This document shows positions 36,569-45,682 of a DNA stretch of 53,491 nt, in pieces (the first letter of the stretch is position 1; each line of letters begins with the position of its first letter). The stretch is from Planctomycetota bacterium. GTDB lineage: Bacteria > Planctomycetota > PUPC01 > JACPCR01. Made by a program: the position numbers and the translations under genes. A model generated the notes under the pieces. The model saw nothing but the letters and a program-made list of their open reading frames with translations. It was not told the origin of the DNA and ran no database searches. The stretch is taken from contig JAQBXN010000049.1 of assembly GCA_027625095.1 (NCBI GenBank), forward strand, positions 1-53,491. Reading direction: 5' to 3'.

Positions 36569-38065
36569 ATGAATCAACCAGATCCCATCCGCGAACATGA
36601 ATTGATGATGACCCGGCGTCAGCTCTTTGGCCGCTCTGCGCTTGGAGTTGGCACTGCGGCGCTTTCCGGCCTCCTGGGCCCGGGCCTTCTGGCTTCCAAC
36701 GAAACGGAAGGTATGCATCATGCGCCGAAAGCGAAACGTGTGATTTACCTCTTCATGAGCGGCGGGCCGAGCCATCACGATCTCTGGGATTACAAACCGA
36801 AGATGCAGGAGATGTTTGGTCAACCGCTTCCGGATCACATCCGAGACGGTCAGCGACTTACCGGGATGACTTCAGGCATGAAATCCTTTCCCGTATGCCC
36901 CAGCAAATACAAATTTACCAAGCAGGAAAACAAAGACCGTGGTATCTGGGTAAGCGAACTGCTGCCTTATACAGCGACCGTAGTGAAGGAGCTTTGCGTT
37001 GTTCACAGCGCCTTCACTGAAGCGATCAATCATGATCCGGCGATCACTTATATTCAGACCGGCAGCCAGATTCCTGGACGCCCCAGTCTCGGCGCGTGGT
37101 TGAGCTACGGTCTTGGCAGGATGAACGAAAACCTGCCCGGCTACGTCGTCATGCATGCCCGGACGAGATTTGCCGAGCAGAGCATATTCGGCCGACTTTG
37201 GGGGAGCGGCTTCATGGACTCGGACCACCAGGGGGTCCTGCTCCGAAGCGAGGGCGATCCCGTGCTCTACCTGAGTAATCCGGCAGGGGTCAGCCGTAAA
37301 GACCGCCGTGCCCAACTCGACACGCTCGCCGCCATCAATCACGGCCAATATGAAAAATTTGCGGCCCCGGAGATACTGGCCCGCATCCGCCAGCATGAGA
37401 TGGCCTACCGCATGCAGGCTTCAGTGCCGGAACTGATGGATCTTTCGACTGAGAGCGAGAAGACGTTCGAACTTTATGGCGAAGACGCGCGTACTCCCGG
37501 CACCTTCGCCGCCTGCTGCCTCAATGCCCGCCGTCTCGCCGAGCGTGGGGTGCGCAACATTCAAATTTTCCATCGCGGCTGGGATGCACACGGAGGACTT
37601 CCGACGGAGCATGAATCGCAGTGCAAAGATGTCGACCAGGGTTGCGCGGCACTGATTAAAGATCTCCGGCAACGCGGGATGCTCGATGACACCCTTGTCA
37701 TCTGGGGCGGCGAATTTGGCCGCACGGCCTACTGCCAAGGCAAACTGACGCATGAAAACTACGGGCGCGATCACCATCCGCGCTGCTTTACCGTCTGGAT
37801 GGCGGGAGGAGGTGTGAAGCCCGGCATCACCTACGGGCAGACCGATGACTATGCTTACAACATCGCAAATGCGGACGGAAGCACGATGAAACCGCAGCCG
37901 GACAAAGAACACTGGACGCCCGGCACAATGCACATCCACGACCTGAACGCGACGATCCTGCATCTCATGGGGATCGACCACAAACGCCTGACTTACCGCT
38001 ATCAGGGACGTGACTTCCGCCTCACGGATGTCCACGGCCATGTCATGCATGATCTGATTGCATAA
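36569..38065 (+). CDS. DUF1501 protein with Tat signal
   Basis: This 498-residue protein is read from the ATG at 36569; upstream in-frame codons belong to the repeat-bearing spacer. A twin-arginine signal TRRQLFGR (R16, R17) plus hydrophobic stretch indicates folded export. The mature part is a sulfatase/alkaline-phosphatase-fold DUF1501 domain: VIYLFMSGGPSHHDLWDYKP near residue 52, GWDAHGG near 348 and WGGEFGRTAYCQ near 390, with His/Asp/Cys residues that may bind metal. It works as a pair with the preceding PSCyt1/DUF1553 protein in planctomycete sugar-related clusters; catalysis is unproven. Confidence 0.93.
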   Translation: MNQPDPIREHELMMTRRQLFGRSALGVGTAALSGLLGPGLLASNETEGMHHAPKAKRVIYLFMSGGPSHHDLWDYKPKMQEMFGQPLPDHIRDGQRLTGMTSGMKSFPVCPSKYKFTKQENKDRGIWVSELLPYTATVVKELCVVHSAFTEAINHDPAITYIQTGSQIPGRPSLGAWLSYGLGRMNENLPGYVVMHARTRFAEQSIFGRLWGSGFMDSDHQGVLLRSEGDPVLYLSNPAGVSRKDRRAQLDTLAAINHGQYEKFAAPEILARIRQHEMAYRMQASVPELMDLSTESEKTFELYGEDARTPGTFAACCLNARRLAERGVRNIQIFHRGWDAHGGLPTEHESQCKDVDQGCAALIKDLRQRGMLDDTLVIWGGEFGRTAYCQGKLTHENYGRDHHPRCFTVWMAGGGVKPGITYGQTDDYAYNIANADGSTMKPQPDKEHWTPGTMHIHDLNATILHLMGIDHKRLTYRYQGRDFRLTDVHGHVMHDLIA

Positions 38066-38188
38066 CCCCCAACCTGGGAACGCAAGCGTCCTGCTTGCCC
38101 TGAGAAGTGCAGGCAAGACTTCTGCGATATCAGGTTCTGAAGGGCCGTTCGTCATCCTTCGTTGATCTGAAGTAGCCGCCAGGCTTTT

Positions 38189-40519
38189 CTAGAATCGTTC
38201 CGATTTTGTCGCCAGTTCGAGAGTGTGTTGCTCGAGCCTTGGAATAAATGCCCTCCACTCGGGCGTCGGGTTCGCTGTGGCCAGATCGTAGACAGGATAC
38301 AGCAGGCGTAGCATGGCTTCGTAGTCGTCCACGGCGAGGACACTGACCCGAAATTCTTCGTGAAGTGATGGCGGAAGTGTGGCGAGCACGGTGCGGTAAC
38401 GAGTCAGCAACTGTTCCAGATCGGGGAACGTGTAAGCGTTGTCTTCGTGATGGCGTTCGGCCATCTTCGCTTCACGCGGCACTTTGAGATTGTAGAGAAA
38501 AATGAAAGACCGAATCTTGAGGTGTTGCAGATGCATCAGAAACGACAGATCGCACGCGTCTTTCAAATAGCCCTTCTCGCCCATGGCCAGCAATGCCATC
38601 GTGGTCTCTGCGTAAGCCCAGATGGGGTCGACAGGGCGGATGCCGGCGAACCAGTATCCCTCGTAGCGTGCCAGCCGGCGGGCTTCCACTTCGGGCTTCA
38701 GCTCGGCATGCACTCTTCTGAGTGTCGGAATCAGCTTGTTCAACTTGCCCTCGAAAGCGGTGCGTGCGGCCGCACGCTTCAGTTTCAGATCGGAACCGAG
38801 GAGATGTCTGTTCATATCCGAATGGATCTGTTTCGGATTGCTTTTTCCCATCAGGGAGAGGGCTGACTCGCGAATCGGTTCGCTCATTGGACTGAGCATC
38901 GCGTAGAGGTTCTGAAGGATCGAGAAGTGCTTTTCATTTACGTAAGGACGGACGCGCCATTCAATTCGGCGAATGGCGGTGTTATCCGGCATGACGGGTA
39001 AGGATTTGAGGAGCAACGGAACTGCGGCCTGCCCACCTTCACGCATGAGAAGTTCAAAATCTTTCTTCTTGAGCTTCGGTGACTCAATTTTTTGCCCGCC
39101 TCCACCGCCGGTGCTCGTCAACGGGTCCAGACCGTCCTTGGCTTTGTCGTCTTCGGCAAGGTCGAGAGCGTCGGCGTCACCGAAGTCTTCGATGGATTCG
39201 ATCAGCTTGAGTGCGGCTTTCGATGCCTTGCCATCGGGTGTCCAGGCAAGCGGGTTTGACGGCGCCTTCCGCGTGCAAAGGTAGCTGACCACATTTGCGA
39301 AAAGAGCGGGAAGGCGCGGGTCGTTCCAGAAAGCGGTTTCGCCCTCGCCCAGTTCATTCTCACGACCCATGGGGGAGGAAAGGAAACAGGCGACAAGTCC
39401 TTTGCCTTTGTTACCGATAAGGAGGAGCGGGTTTTCGTCGGTGCCGACAATCACCTGGGCATCTTTTCCCGCGCTTAACTGGTGTCTGAACAGTGCGGCC
39501 ACTGGCTTATTCAGGTCGATGCCCTTGAGGATCTGGTGGCCGGCCGCGGTTGGATGCGGTTTGAAAATATTTCTTTCCGGCTGCAAATCGAACCCACCCT
39601 TCAGTTCCATCGGCAAGAGCCCGGCCATCACGGAATCCTTCATCCCCGCCTGACCAAACGAGGCCGGGCCGCCGAGAATGAAAAGACTTCCTCCGGCCTC
39701 GACCCATTGCTTGTATGCAATTCTCTGATGCAAACTGATGTGGCCAATGTCTGTCCCCGCCATGATCACCACATCATATGTGTAGAGTTCCTTTGCGTTG
39801 GCGGGCTGGCCTGCGCAGCTACCTCCGTTGTTCCAGGACGAGGTGGTGACCTGCAGACCCGCGATGCGCGGTAAGGCCATATCCAGGAGAAAGTAGTCGC
39901 TGAAGAATCCGCGCATCAGATGCACACGGATCGGCCCTTCACGAGGTGCCGGTTCGTCGATCTGTGAATCGCCGGGCAGATACTTCAGGATCTCAGATTC
40001 GGTCAGAGAGCGAACCTTTCGCACTTTGATGCAATCCCAAAACAGGTCGACCTCTCCGGTCGTGTACGCGGCCCATCCCATTCGGCCCTGATGCGGGCCA
40101 ATCCACTGCACCGTGAACTCCTGGTACTTCCCGGGCTCTTTGAATTCTGAGCCTTTCAGGGTTCGCCCCCCGCTCCACTCGTCCGGCACGTTGACCATCT
40201 GCACGGTCTCGCAGTTGAATCGGATGGACCCGACGTTGCCGGCGGTCGCCTCGGCTATCTTCATGCGAAAGCGGCCTTCATACACGCCGAAGTAGGTGCT
40301 GTAGTTGTACCCAAATTGGATGACACCATTGGTGCCTTTTGCGGCCTTGTATGCTTTGCCACCTGTCGCGTCTGCATCTGCAACGGCTTTGATACCTTTG
40401 TATTGCGCCTCCATCGGCCCCAGATTGATGGTGAAGAGATCCTCCGCGAGGAGGAGGGAGGGAAGGAGCAAAGACAAAGAGAGCAGGAGACAAGGAGGCA
40501 AGGAGGGGGCCGGCTTCAC
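38189..40519 (-). CDS. Secreted protein with glutamine-amidotransferase-like domain
   Basis: This is a 776-residue protein from a GTG at 40519 that overlaps the upstream stop (GTGA) and has GGAGG six bases before it; longer in-frame readings run into the upstream gene. A signal peptide (Leu-rich, residues 8-25) is followed by a beta-rich domain (about 30-190) and a flavodoxin/class-I-glutamine-amidotransferase-like domain (about 197-430: VVIMAGTD, GGSLFILGGP). No catalytic Cys-His pair is evident, so this may be a structural or trimerisation-type domain as in beta-galactosidases. The C-terminal ~300 residues look helical, perhaps HEAT-like. It is translationally coupled to the glycosidase-like gene. 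Confidence 0.7.
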   Translation of the reverse strand: MKPAPSLPPCLLLSLSLLLPSLLLAEDLFTINLGPMEAQYKGIKAVADADATGGKAYKAAKGTNGVIQFGYNYSTYFGVYEGRFRMKIAEATAGNVGSIRFNCETVQMVNVPDEWSGGRTLKGSEFKEPGKYQEFTVQWIGPHQGRMGWAAYTTGEVDLFWDCIKVRKVRSLTESEILKYLPGDSQIDEPAPREGPIRVHLMRGFFSDYFLLDMALPRIAGLQVTTSSWNNGGSCAGQPANAKELYTYDVVIMAGTDIGHISLHQRIAYKQWVEAGGSLFILGGPASFGQAGMKDSVMAGLLPMELKGGFDLQPERNIFKPHPTAAGHQILKGIDLNKPVAALFRHQLSAGKDAQVIVGTDENPLLLIGNKGKGLVACFLSSPMGRENELGEGETAFWNDPRLPALFANVVSYLCTRKAPSNPLAWTPDGKASKAALKLIESIEDFGDADALDLAEDDKAKDGLDPLTSTGGGGGQKIESPKLKKKDFELLMREGGQAAVPLLLKSLPVMPDNTAIRRIEWRVRPYVNEKHFSILQNLYAMLSPMSEPIRESALSLMGKSNPKQIHSDMNRHLLGSDLKLKRAAARTAFEGKLNKLIPTLRRVHAELKPEVEARRLARYEGYWFAGIRPVDPIWAYAETTMALLAMGEKGYLKDACDLSFLMHLQHLKIRSFIFLYNLKVPREAKMAERHHEDNAYTFPDLEQLLTRYRTVLATLPPSLHEEFRVSVLAVDDYEAMLRLLYPVYDLATANPTPEWRAFIPRLEQHTLELATKSERF

Positions 40520-42876
40520 TTTGCACCTCCTTCCACCACCAGGAGTGCGAAGTGATTGATGGCCGGCAAGGATGCTTCGAATGAATCGCCAGCGTCGTTC
40601 AGCGCCAGTGGCCGGGACATCTGCTCCCATTCACCGGACAGCACGAAAGCTCTTGGCGAGTTCGGCACGTTTGCTTTCGAAAGTTTCACCTTCAGATCCT
40701 TCACAATCGGGGGGATGATCGAGCCGGCATTCTGTGCAATCTTCGGTGCCGCCGGTTCAACCGCGAGTGGGAACAGAAGAAATTGCCTGCCGGCCACGGT
40801 TCGGGAATTGGCAAATTCCTTCCACCATATCCGCTCGTTGCCTTGACCTTCGAAAGAAAGATATGTGTCAGCTTCCTGCAGTGGCTTGATGTCACGCGCA
40901 AACAGCATCGATGAATAACGAGTGAAGAATCTGCCATACGTACCGGCGGCCGAATGCTCCGGGTCGCTTGAGAGCGGGTGGCTTCCGCTCATAAGGCACG
41001 AGACCATGTAATAAAGCATGTCCACGGACGGAACCTGCCCGCGCCCAGGTGGAAAGAGCTGGTAGTAGCCACCGAGCTGTGTGCAGAAGCGCCGGGCCTC
41101 TGTGGCATAGCTCATGTATTTCACCCAGGGATTGATTGCCGAGGAGGGAGATTCCGAGCCTTCGGTTTCTTCGTCCATGCACATCAGGCCGTCTTTAACT
41201 GTCTCCTGCCAGCCCAGCTTGTTTCCCTCGTGATGGAATCGATAGCCGTTGTTGTGGCTGATGAGCCAGCGTTCGCCGACCTCCTTTCTGAATCGATCCT
41301 TCATGTGGCGCATATTTCGTGCGGAGTATTGATCGAGGTCTTTTTCCTGCGTGGCAAGCTTGCCGGTATTGGTGACCGGGTTGTTTGCCCGGTAGTAACG
41401 GTTGTCGAAACGGACGCCGTTCCATCCGAACATTTTCCATGAAGCAACGAGCGCATCGATGCCGCGGTCGACAGTATCGAGGCTGTAAAAATTGAGGCCG
41501 CCGCCGAGTTCCGCCGGGCGGAGACCCATGTCCACCCGGGCTCGGCTCTTGATGAGGTCGTAGTCATACGAAACAGCGGGCGAGCCATTCCCGGAGTAGG
41601 CAAAGAAGGCGGGGTTGACCCGCAACTCTCGCACGGTATCGATGCCGATGGCGAACGGCTGCGCGTAGCTGAGCACCTTGATTCCGTGGTTTTGAAGCTC
41701 CCGGATGTCGGTAAGCATGTCCCGCTTGATTTTGAGATAGGTCATCGTGCCCGACCACCACGAATCTTCCTTCGGGGAGAGATTAAAGAAGTCGTCAGGA
41801 GCCCATGAAAAGTATTCGATCATGTTAAAGTAATTCCGGCGATTGCTCAGCGCACCTGCTCTGGCGAGGCCCTGAAGCTTTTCCAGGGGCATGTTCAAAA
41901 GGTCGCGCATTGTCTCCTGGTCGTTCATGACGCCGACGCGGCCCCAGCCTTGGAGCGCCACTTCGAAAGGGTTTTCAGAAACGCTGAAATACTCGCTCAT
42001 CTGATGACGCCAGCCGGGTTGCTCGTCGGCAATGATGGCGCGGATTTCGTATCCGTATTCCTGGTCTGTGGTGAGCTTAACGGTGCGAGTCAGCGTCTTA
42101 CCCGCCTCGACGGTGAGCTGCTCTTTCAGCAGAAGTTTGATTTCATCCAGCCCTCGAACAAGTTCCAGGGTCAGGAGACCACCCGCATTTGCGGGGCTCA
42201 GATTTCTCAAAGTGACATCAACCGTTGCTTCTTCGCCCGGATAATAGTGAATCTTGTCCGGCCAGATTTTGTCGATGACGATGGGCTCCGGCAGGCGCAC
42301 GATTTCGATATGCGTGAGCAGAAAACTGTCCGTCCCCGCAGGCCTCGGAAGGGCGGCGAGTTCGGCATCGATGTCGTCGGATTCATCGAGCGCATTCTCG
42401 ACCGTCGGTTTGGCAATACCGGCCAGCTTCTGCTCAGCAAGCGCCTTCGCCTCTTCTTCAAGGGCATGGTCTTCAAATGAAAACGACAGCTCCAGTGCTG
42501 CCGGACGGTCCGCTCTGAATCGTCTCTTGACTTCGTGATATTTCCCATCGAATGGCATCGAGTTGCACCAGATGGGATGAGCCGTCGCCGCCTGGCCGGT
42601 CAGGCTGACCTGCATATTCATCGAGTAGCGGACGTTCCGGCTTCCGATGAACCGGCCCTTGAGGACCACTTCGTAGTGCCCGGCAGGAATCGCCTTAGCT
42701 GAGATCGCTGCCTTGCGGTCTAACCAGATTTCAACGGCCGGCTTCTCTTCGAATTTTGGGTCTGCAACCAGGTCCCCAGCGATCTCTTTCTGGTCGAATG
42801 CGTAACTGTGCTCCGCAAGAAGCGGATGCCCGAGTAAGGTGAGTGGCAAAAAGATTAACACTGAGCTCATATTCAT
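40516..42876 (-). CDS. Secreted glycosidase-like protein
   Basis: This 786-residue protein is best started at the ATG at 42876, giving a signal peptide (SSVLIFLPLTLLGHPLLA). Residues about 25-330 are beta-sandwich domains with carbohydrate-binding character. A TIM-barrel-like region follows, with GIKVLSYAQPFAIGID near 394 and WNGVRFDNRYYR near 483, where an Asp ends a strand as in clan-D-like glycosidases. The C-terminal ~100 residues are a beta domain ending FALLVVEGG. The exact family is not recognised. Its partner gene begins within its stop codon, so the two proteins are probably made in equal amounts for a joint extracellular task. Confidence 0.68.
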   Translation of the reverse strand: MNMSSVLIFLPLTLLGHPLLAEHSYAFDQKEIAGDLVADPKFEEKPAVEIWLDRKAAISAKAIPAGHYEVVLKGRFIGSRNVRYSMNMQVSLTGQAATAHPIWCNSMPFDGKYHEVKRRFRADRPAALELSFSFEDHALEEEAKALAEQKLAGIAKPTVENALDESDDIDAELAALPRPAGTDSFLLTHIEIVRLPEPIVIDKIWPDKIHYYPGEEATVDVTLRNLSPANAGGLLTLELVRGLDEIKLLLKEQLTVEAGKTLTRTVKLTTDQEYGYEIRAIIADEQPGWRHQMSEYFSVSENPFEVALQGWGRVGVMNDQETMRDLLNMPLEKLQGLARAGALSNRRNYFNMIEYFSWAPDDFFNLSPKEDSWWSGTMTYLKIKRDMLTDIRELQNHGIKVLSYAQPFAIGIDTVRELRVNPAFFAYSGNGSPAVSYDYDLIKSRARVDMGLRPAELGGGLNFYSLDTVDRGIDALVASWKMFGWNGVRFDNRYYRANNPVTNTGKLATQEKDLDQYSARNMRHMKDRFRKEVGERWLISHNNGYRFHHEGNKLGWQETVKDGLMCMDEETEGSESPSSAINPWVKYMSYATEARRFCTQLGGYYQLFPPGRGQVPSVDMLYYMVSCLMSGSHPLSSDPEHSAAGTYGRFFTRYSSMLFARDIKPLQEADTYLSFEGQGNERIWWKEFANSRTVAGRQFLLFPLAVEPAAPKIAQNAGSIIPPIVKDLKVKLSKANVPNSPRAFVLSGEWEQMSRPLALNDAGDSFEASLPAINHFALLVVEGGAK

Positions 42877-42935
42877 CTGGTGCGCGACGGAATCAACTGG
42901 CCGGAAGGCCGGTATTTGTAACCGCAAGAGGTCGT

Positions 42936-42957
42936 GACTCCAAAATAAATTGGAGTC
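42936..42957. repeat. Perfect 8-base hairpin between PPIase and glycosidase-like gene
   Basis: GACTCCAA (42936-42943) pairs perfectly with TTGGAGTC (42950-42957) around a six-base A/T loop, in the 201-base gap on the leftward transcript. There is no U-run after it, so it is not a classical terminator. Confidence 0.5.
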
Positions 42958-43077
42958 GGCCTGGACGTGGGCCTGGCCCGGCGACCTCACCGGCTCATTT
43001 TCAGTAGCACTCAGATCTAGTCGCACCAACGCCCGCCCATGGATTGTCGCCTTGGTCGCACAGGTATCCCGGCCGCC

Positions 43078-44052
43078 TCACATCAGCAGATCCGCATCTG
43101 GAAGAAACGTGACCACGTATGCCCTCTCCCTCAGGTAGTCTATGAGTTTCTGCCGGTCCTTTTTGTAGCGTTCTGATTGGATACTTGCGCGGATACGCGG
43201 TTGGGCATCGTCAAAGCTCATTACCAGGCCCGGCGAGATCTCCTCCGCCTTGATAATGAAATAGCCGCCCTCCAGCGGAATAGCATCGGAAATTGCGCCA
43301 GTCTTCAGCGAAAAGCCGACTTCACGAAGTTCTTTGCGAAAGCCTCGATCCCGCTCGACCCAACCGATGTCACCGCCCTCTTCGCTTGCCGGGCCTTTAG
43401 AATGCAGTTTGGCCAGATTGGCGAATTCGGCAGGCTTTTTTTGGAGCATCGATACCAGTTCGTCAGCGAATGCCGCACCGCTGTTACCTTCCACCTTTTC
43501 AGGGATCATGATGAGGCGAAGGCGCCGCTTCTCACCCTGGGTAAATTCGCTGATGTTGTCGTTGTAATGCTTGAGAAGCTCGGCAGGTGAGACCGTGCGG
43601 TCGAGTTCGATACGGCGCCGGATAATCTCCTGGGCCATCAAATCCTCTTTAATCTGTTGCTTGAACACGCGCACACTTACACCAATATTTTTCAAGTAGT
43701 CGTGCAATTCTTTGCGGGACGCGAAGCTGTTACTTTGCCGACGATCGATCTCCTGCTCCAGGCTTTCACTCAATATTTCTATGTTGGCCAGTTTGGCCTC
43801 CTGGTAGAGGAGCTTCCTGTCTACCAGTGTTTCAAGAATCTTCTTGAATAACCCCAAGCGGTATCGGAGCCATTCTGTCCTCGGCGCGTCTTGGGGCTTT
43901 TCCTGGGTGGGCATCCCGTGGCGAACGTCGGTCATAGTGATGACGTCGCCATTCACCACGGCCACCACCTGGTTTTTGGCCGCGTATTTCGGTTCCTCGG
44001 TTTCTGAGTGTAAGACAGCGGCCAGAAGGAAGAGTGCAGGTATTGTTCGCAT
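43078..44052 (-). CDS. Parvulin-type peptidyl-prolyl isomerase, SurA-like
   Basis: A 324-residue protein with an N-terminal signal peptide (residues 1-16). A SurA-N-like helical chaperone region spans about 25-170 (VVAVVNGDVITMTDVR, ETLVDRKLLYQEAK). A rotamase domain covers about 175-272 (FANLAKLHSKGPASEEGGDIGWVERD, EGGYFIIKAEEI), carrying the usual parvulin core. It should act in the periplasm to help fold exported or outer-membrane proteins. It lies 201 bases upstream of the two secreted-protein genes, which could be clients. Confidence 0.92.
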   Translation of the reverse strand: MRTIPALFLLAAVLHSETEEPKYAAKNQVVAVVNGDVITMTDVRHGMPTQEKPQDAPRTEWLRYRLGLFKKILETLVDRKLLYQEAKLANIEILSESLEQEIDRRQSNSFASRKELHDYLKNIGVSVRVFKQQIKEDLMAQEIIRRRIELDRTVSPAELLKHYNDNISEFTQGEKRRLRLIMIPEKVEGNSGAAFADELVSMLQKKPAEFANLAKLHSKGPASEEGGDIGWVERDRGFRKELREVGFSLKTGAISDAIPLEGGYFIIKAEEISPGLVMSFDDAQPRIRASIQSERYKKDRQKLIDYLRERAYVVTFLPDADLLM

Positions 44053-44217
44053 ATCAATCTTAAAACTAATGATTCAGAATTCTTGAAGGGCAGGATTCTA
44101 TGAAGATGCAGGTAAGGCAGCAATCACGCCCGATCATGTCTGTTGTTCAATGGCTGCAACCACACTAAACTTCGAAGCGTTCCAGAAGATAATCGACAGA
44201 GAGAGTGGCCGGGAAGC

Positions 44218-45447
44218 ATGCCCATTCAGTTCCCATGTACAGATTGCGGCAAGATACTATCCTGTAAAGACGAGTTGCTGGGTAAGAAAGTCCGGTGCCC
44301 CTCGTGCCGGACCGTGGTTCACGTACCCGAGCAGCCCGCCGCTCCAGCCAGCACAGAGTACATCGGCGAATATCAAATCGTGGGCAAGCTTGGCCAGGGC
44401 GGTATGGGAACAGTCTACGAAGCTGTACATGACAAACTCAACCGGAGGGTCGCCCTCAAGGTGATCTCTTCTCAGGCGATGGAGAACGAGACCTATGTCA
44501 AACGCTTCAAACGTGAGGCGCAAGCCGCGGCAGCGCTCAATCATCCCAACATTATCGGCGTCTTTGACATCGGCGAAGACGTTGATCGGCACTACTTCTC
44601 CATGGAGTTTGTGGACGGTGAGAGCGTCCAGGAAAAGATAAAACGTGAAGGAAAGATCCCGCTCGAAGAAACTCTTCGGATCGTCGCCGATGTGGTGAAG
44701 GCACTTCGATATGCAAAGGAACAGAACTTCATCCACCGTGACATAAAGCCTGAGAACATCATGCTCACCAAAACTGGCGTGGTGAAGCTGGCCGACCTTG
44801 GCCTTGCCAAGAATACCGAAGAGGAATTTGGTGTGACCGCCACTGGTACCGGTCTCGGCACTCCTTATTACATGGCCCCTGAGCAGAGCATGGATGCCGC
44901 GCACGTCGAATTCACCGCGGATATTTACGCGCTTGGCATCACCATTTTGCACATGCTGACTGGAAAGCGTCCATACGAATCCAACTCAGCCATCCAAATC
45001 GTCCGCATGCATCTTCGCGACCCGTTGCCCTCGGGTAAGGACCTGGGGACTCCGCTGCCGGAGGCTGTTGAGGCATTGATCCTGAAGATGTGTGATAAGA
45101 AGCCGGAGAATCGCCACGCCGATTACGAGGAATTGCAGGACGAGATAATGGCCATCCAGGGCGGGGGGGTTGACGACGAGGGCACTGATTCCAACCCCAA
45201 GAAGAAGGCAAAGAAGAAGGTAAAGAAAAAAGCCGCCAGGAAAACAGTTCAGAAGCCGGCGAAAAGAAAAGTTAGAGAGCCGGTCGAAGAACAGGAAGCG
45301 GTCGAAGAGGGGGAGGGGGAAGTGAAACAGGAAATACCAGCCTCTCCCCGGCGGGCGAAGAGAGGAAAAAAGGGATGCAGCGTCCTGCTGCTCCTCGGGT
45401 CCGGCCTTGCTGTGATGTTGATGACCATAGCAAGTATGGTCTGGTAG
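44218..45447 (+). CDS. Zinc-ribbon Ser/Thr protein kinase with C-terminal membrane anchor
   Basis: This 409-residue protein is read from the ATG at 44218. Residues 1-35 are a zinc ribbon (C7-x2-C10, C27-x2-C30), typical of planctomycete kinases. The Hanks-type kinase domain spans about 52-335: glycine loop GQGGMGTV (59-66), K81, E100, HRDIKPEN (173-180), metal-binding DLG (193-195, in place of DFG) and APE (220-222). A Lys/Ala/Glu-rich segment follows, then one hydrophobic helix at the very C-terminus (about 386-409), so the kinase is cytoplasmic and tail-anchored, with almost nothing outside. The two FHA proteins of this window are plausible readers of its phosphorylation. Confidence 0.93.
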   Translation: MPIQFPCTDCGKILSCKDELLGKKVRCPSCRTVVHVPEQPAAPASTEYIGEYQIVGKLGQGGMGTVYEAVHDKLNRRVALKVISSQAMENETYVKRFKREAQAAAALNHPNIIGVFDIGEDVDRHYFSMEFVDGESVQEKIKREGKIPLEETLRIVADVVKALRYAKEQNFIHRDIKPENIMLTKTGVVKLADLGLAKNTEEEFGVTATGTGLGTPYYMAPEQSMDAAHVEFTADIYALGITILHMLTGKRPYESNSAIQIVRMHLRDPLPSGKDLGTPLPEAVEALILKMCDKKPENRHADYEELQDEIMAIQGGGVDDEGTDSNPKKKAKKKVKKKAARKTVQKPAKRKVREPVEEQEAVEEGEGEVKQEIPASPRRAKRGKKGCSVLLLLGSGLAVMLMTIASMVW

Positions 45448-45454
45448 CGGGGCA

Positions 45455-45494
45455 GGCTTCCCAATCTGGAAGCCGATAGCACTTCTGAGCTATC
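45455..45494. repeat. Two tandem hairpins after kinase stop
   Basis: GGCTTCC (45455-45461) pairs with GGAAGCC (45468-45474), and GATAGC (45475-45480) pairs with GCTATC (45489-45494). They begin seven bases after the kinase stop in the 235-base convergent gap. They may end or protect the transcript, but no T-run follows. Confidence 0.5.
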
Positions 45495-45682
45495 CGCCTT
45501 GCCCATAGCATTTTCCCTCAAAGTATTCACAAAATTAAAATGCCACTCCGCTTGAAAAGCCGACAGGGCTCGAATGGTCATCACTTATCTGCAACGAAAA
45601 CAGAAATCCAGAAAATTTTAGGGGGACTTTTCCTCTTCATGGTGCGCCGTATCCGCTGGCGTCATGACTCCGCAGACGTGGT

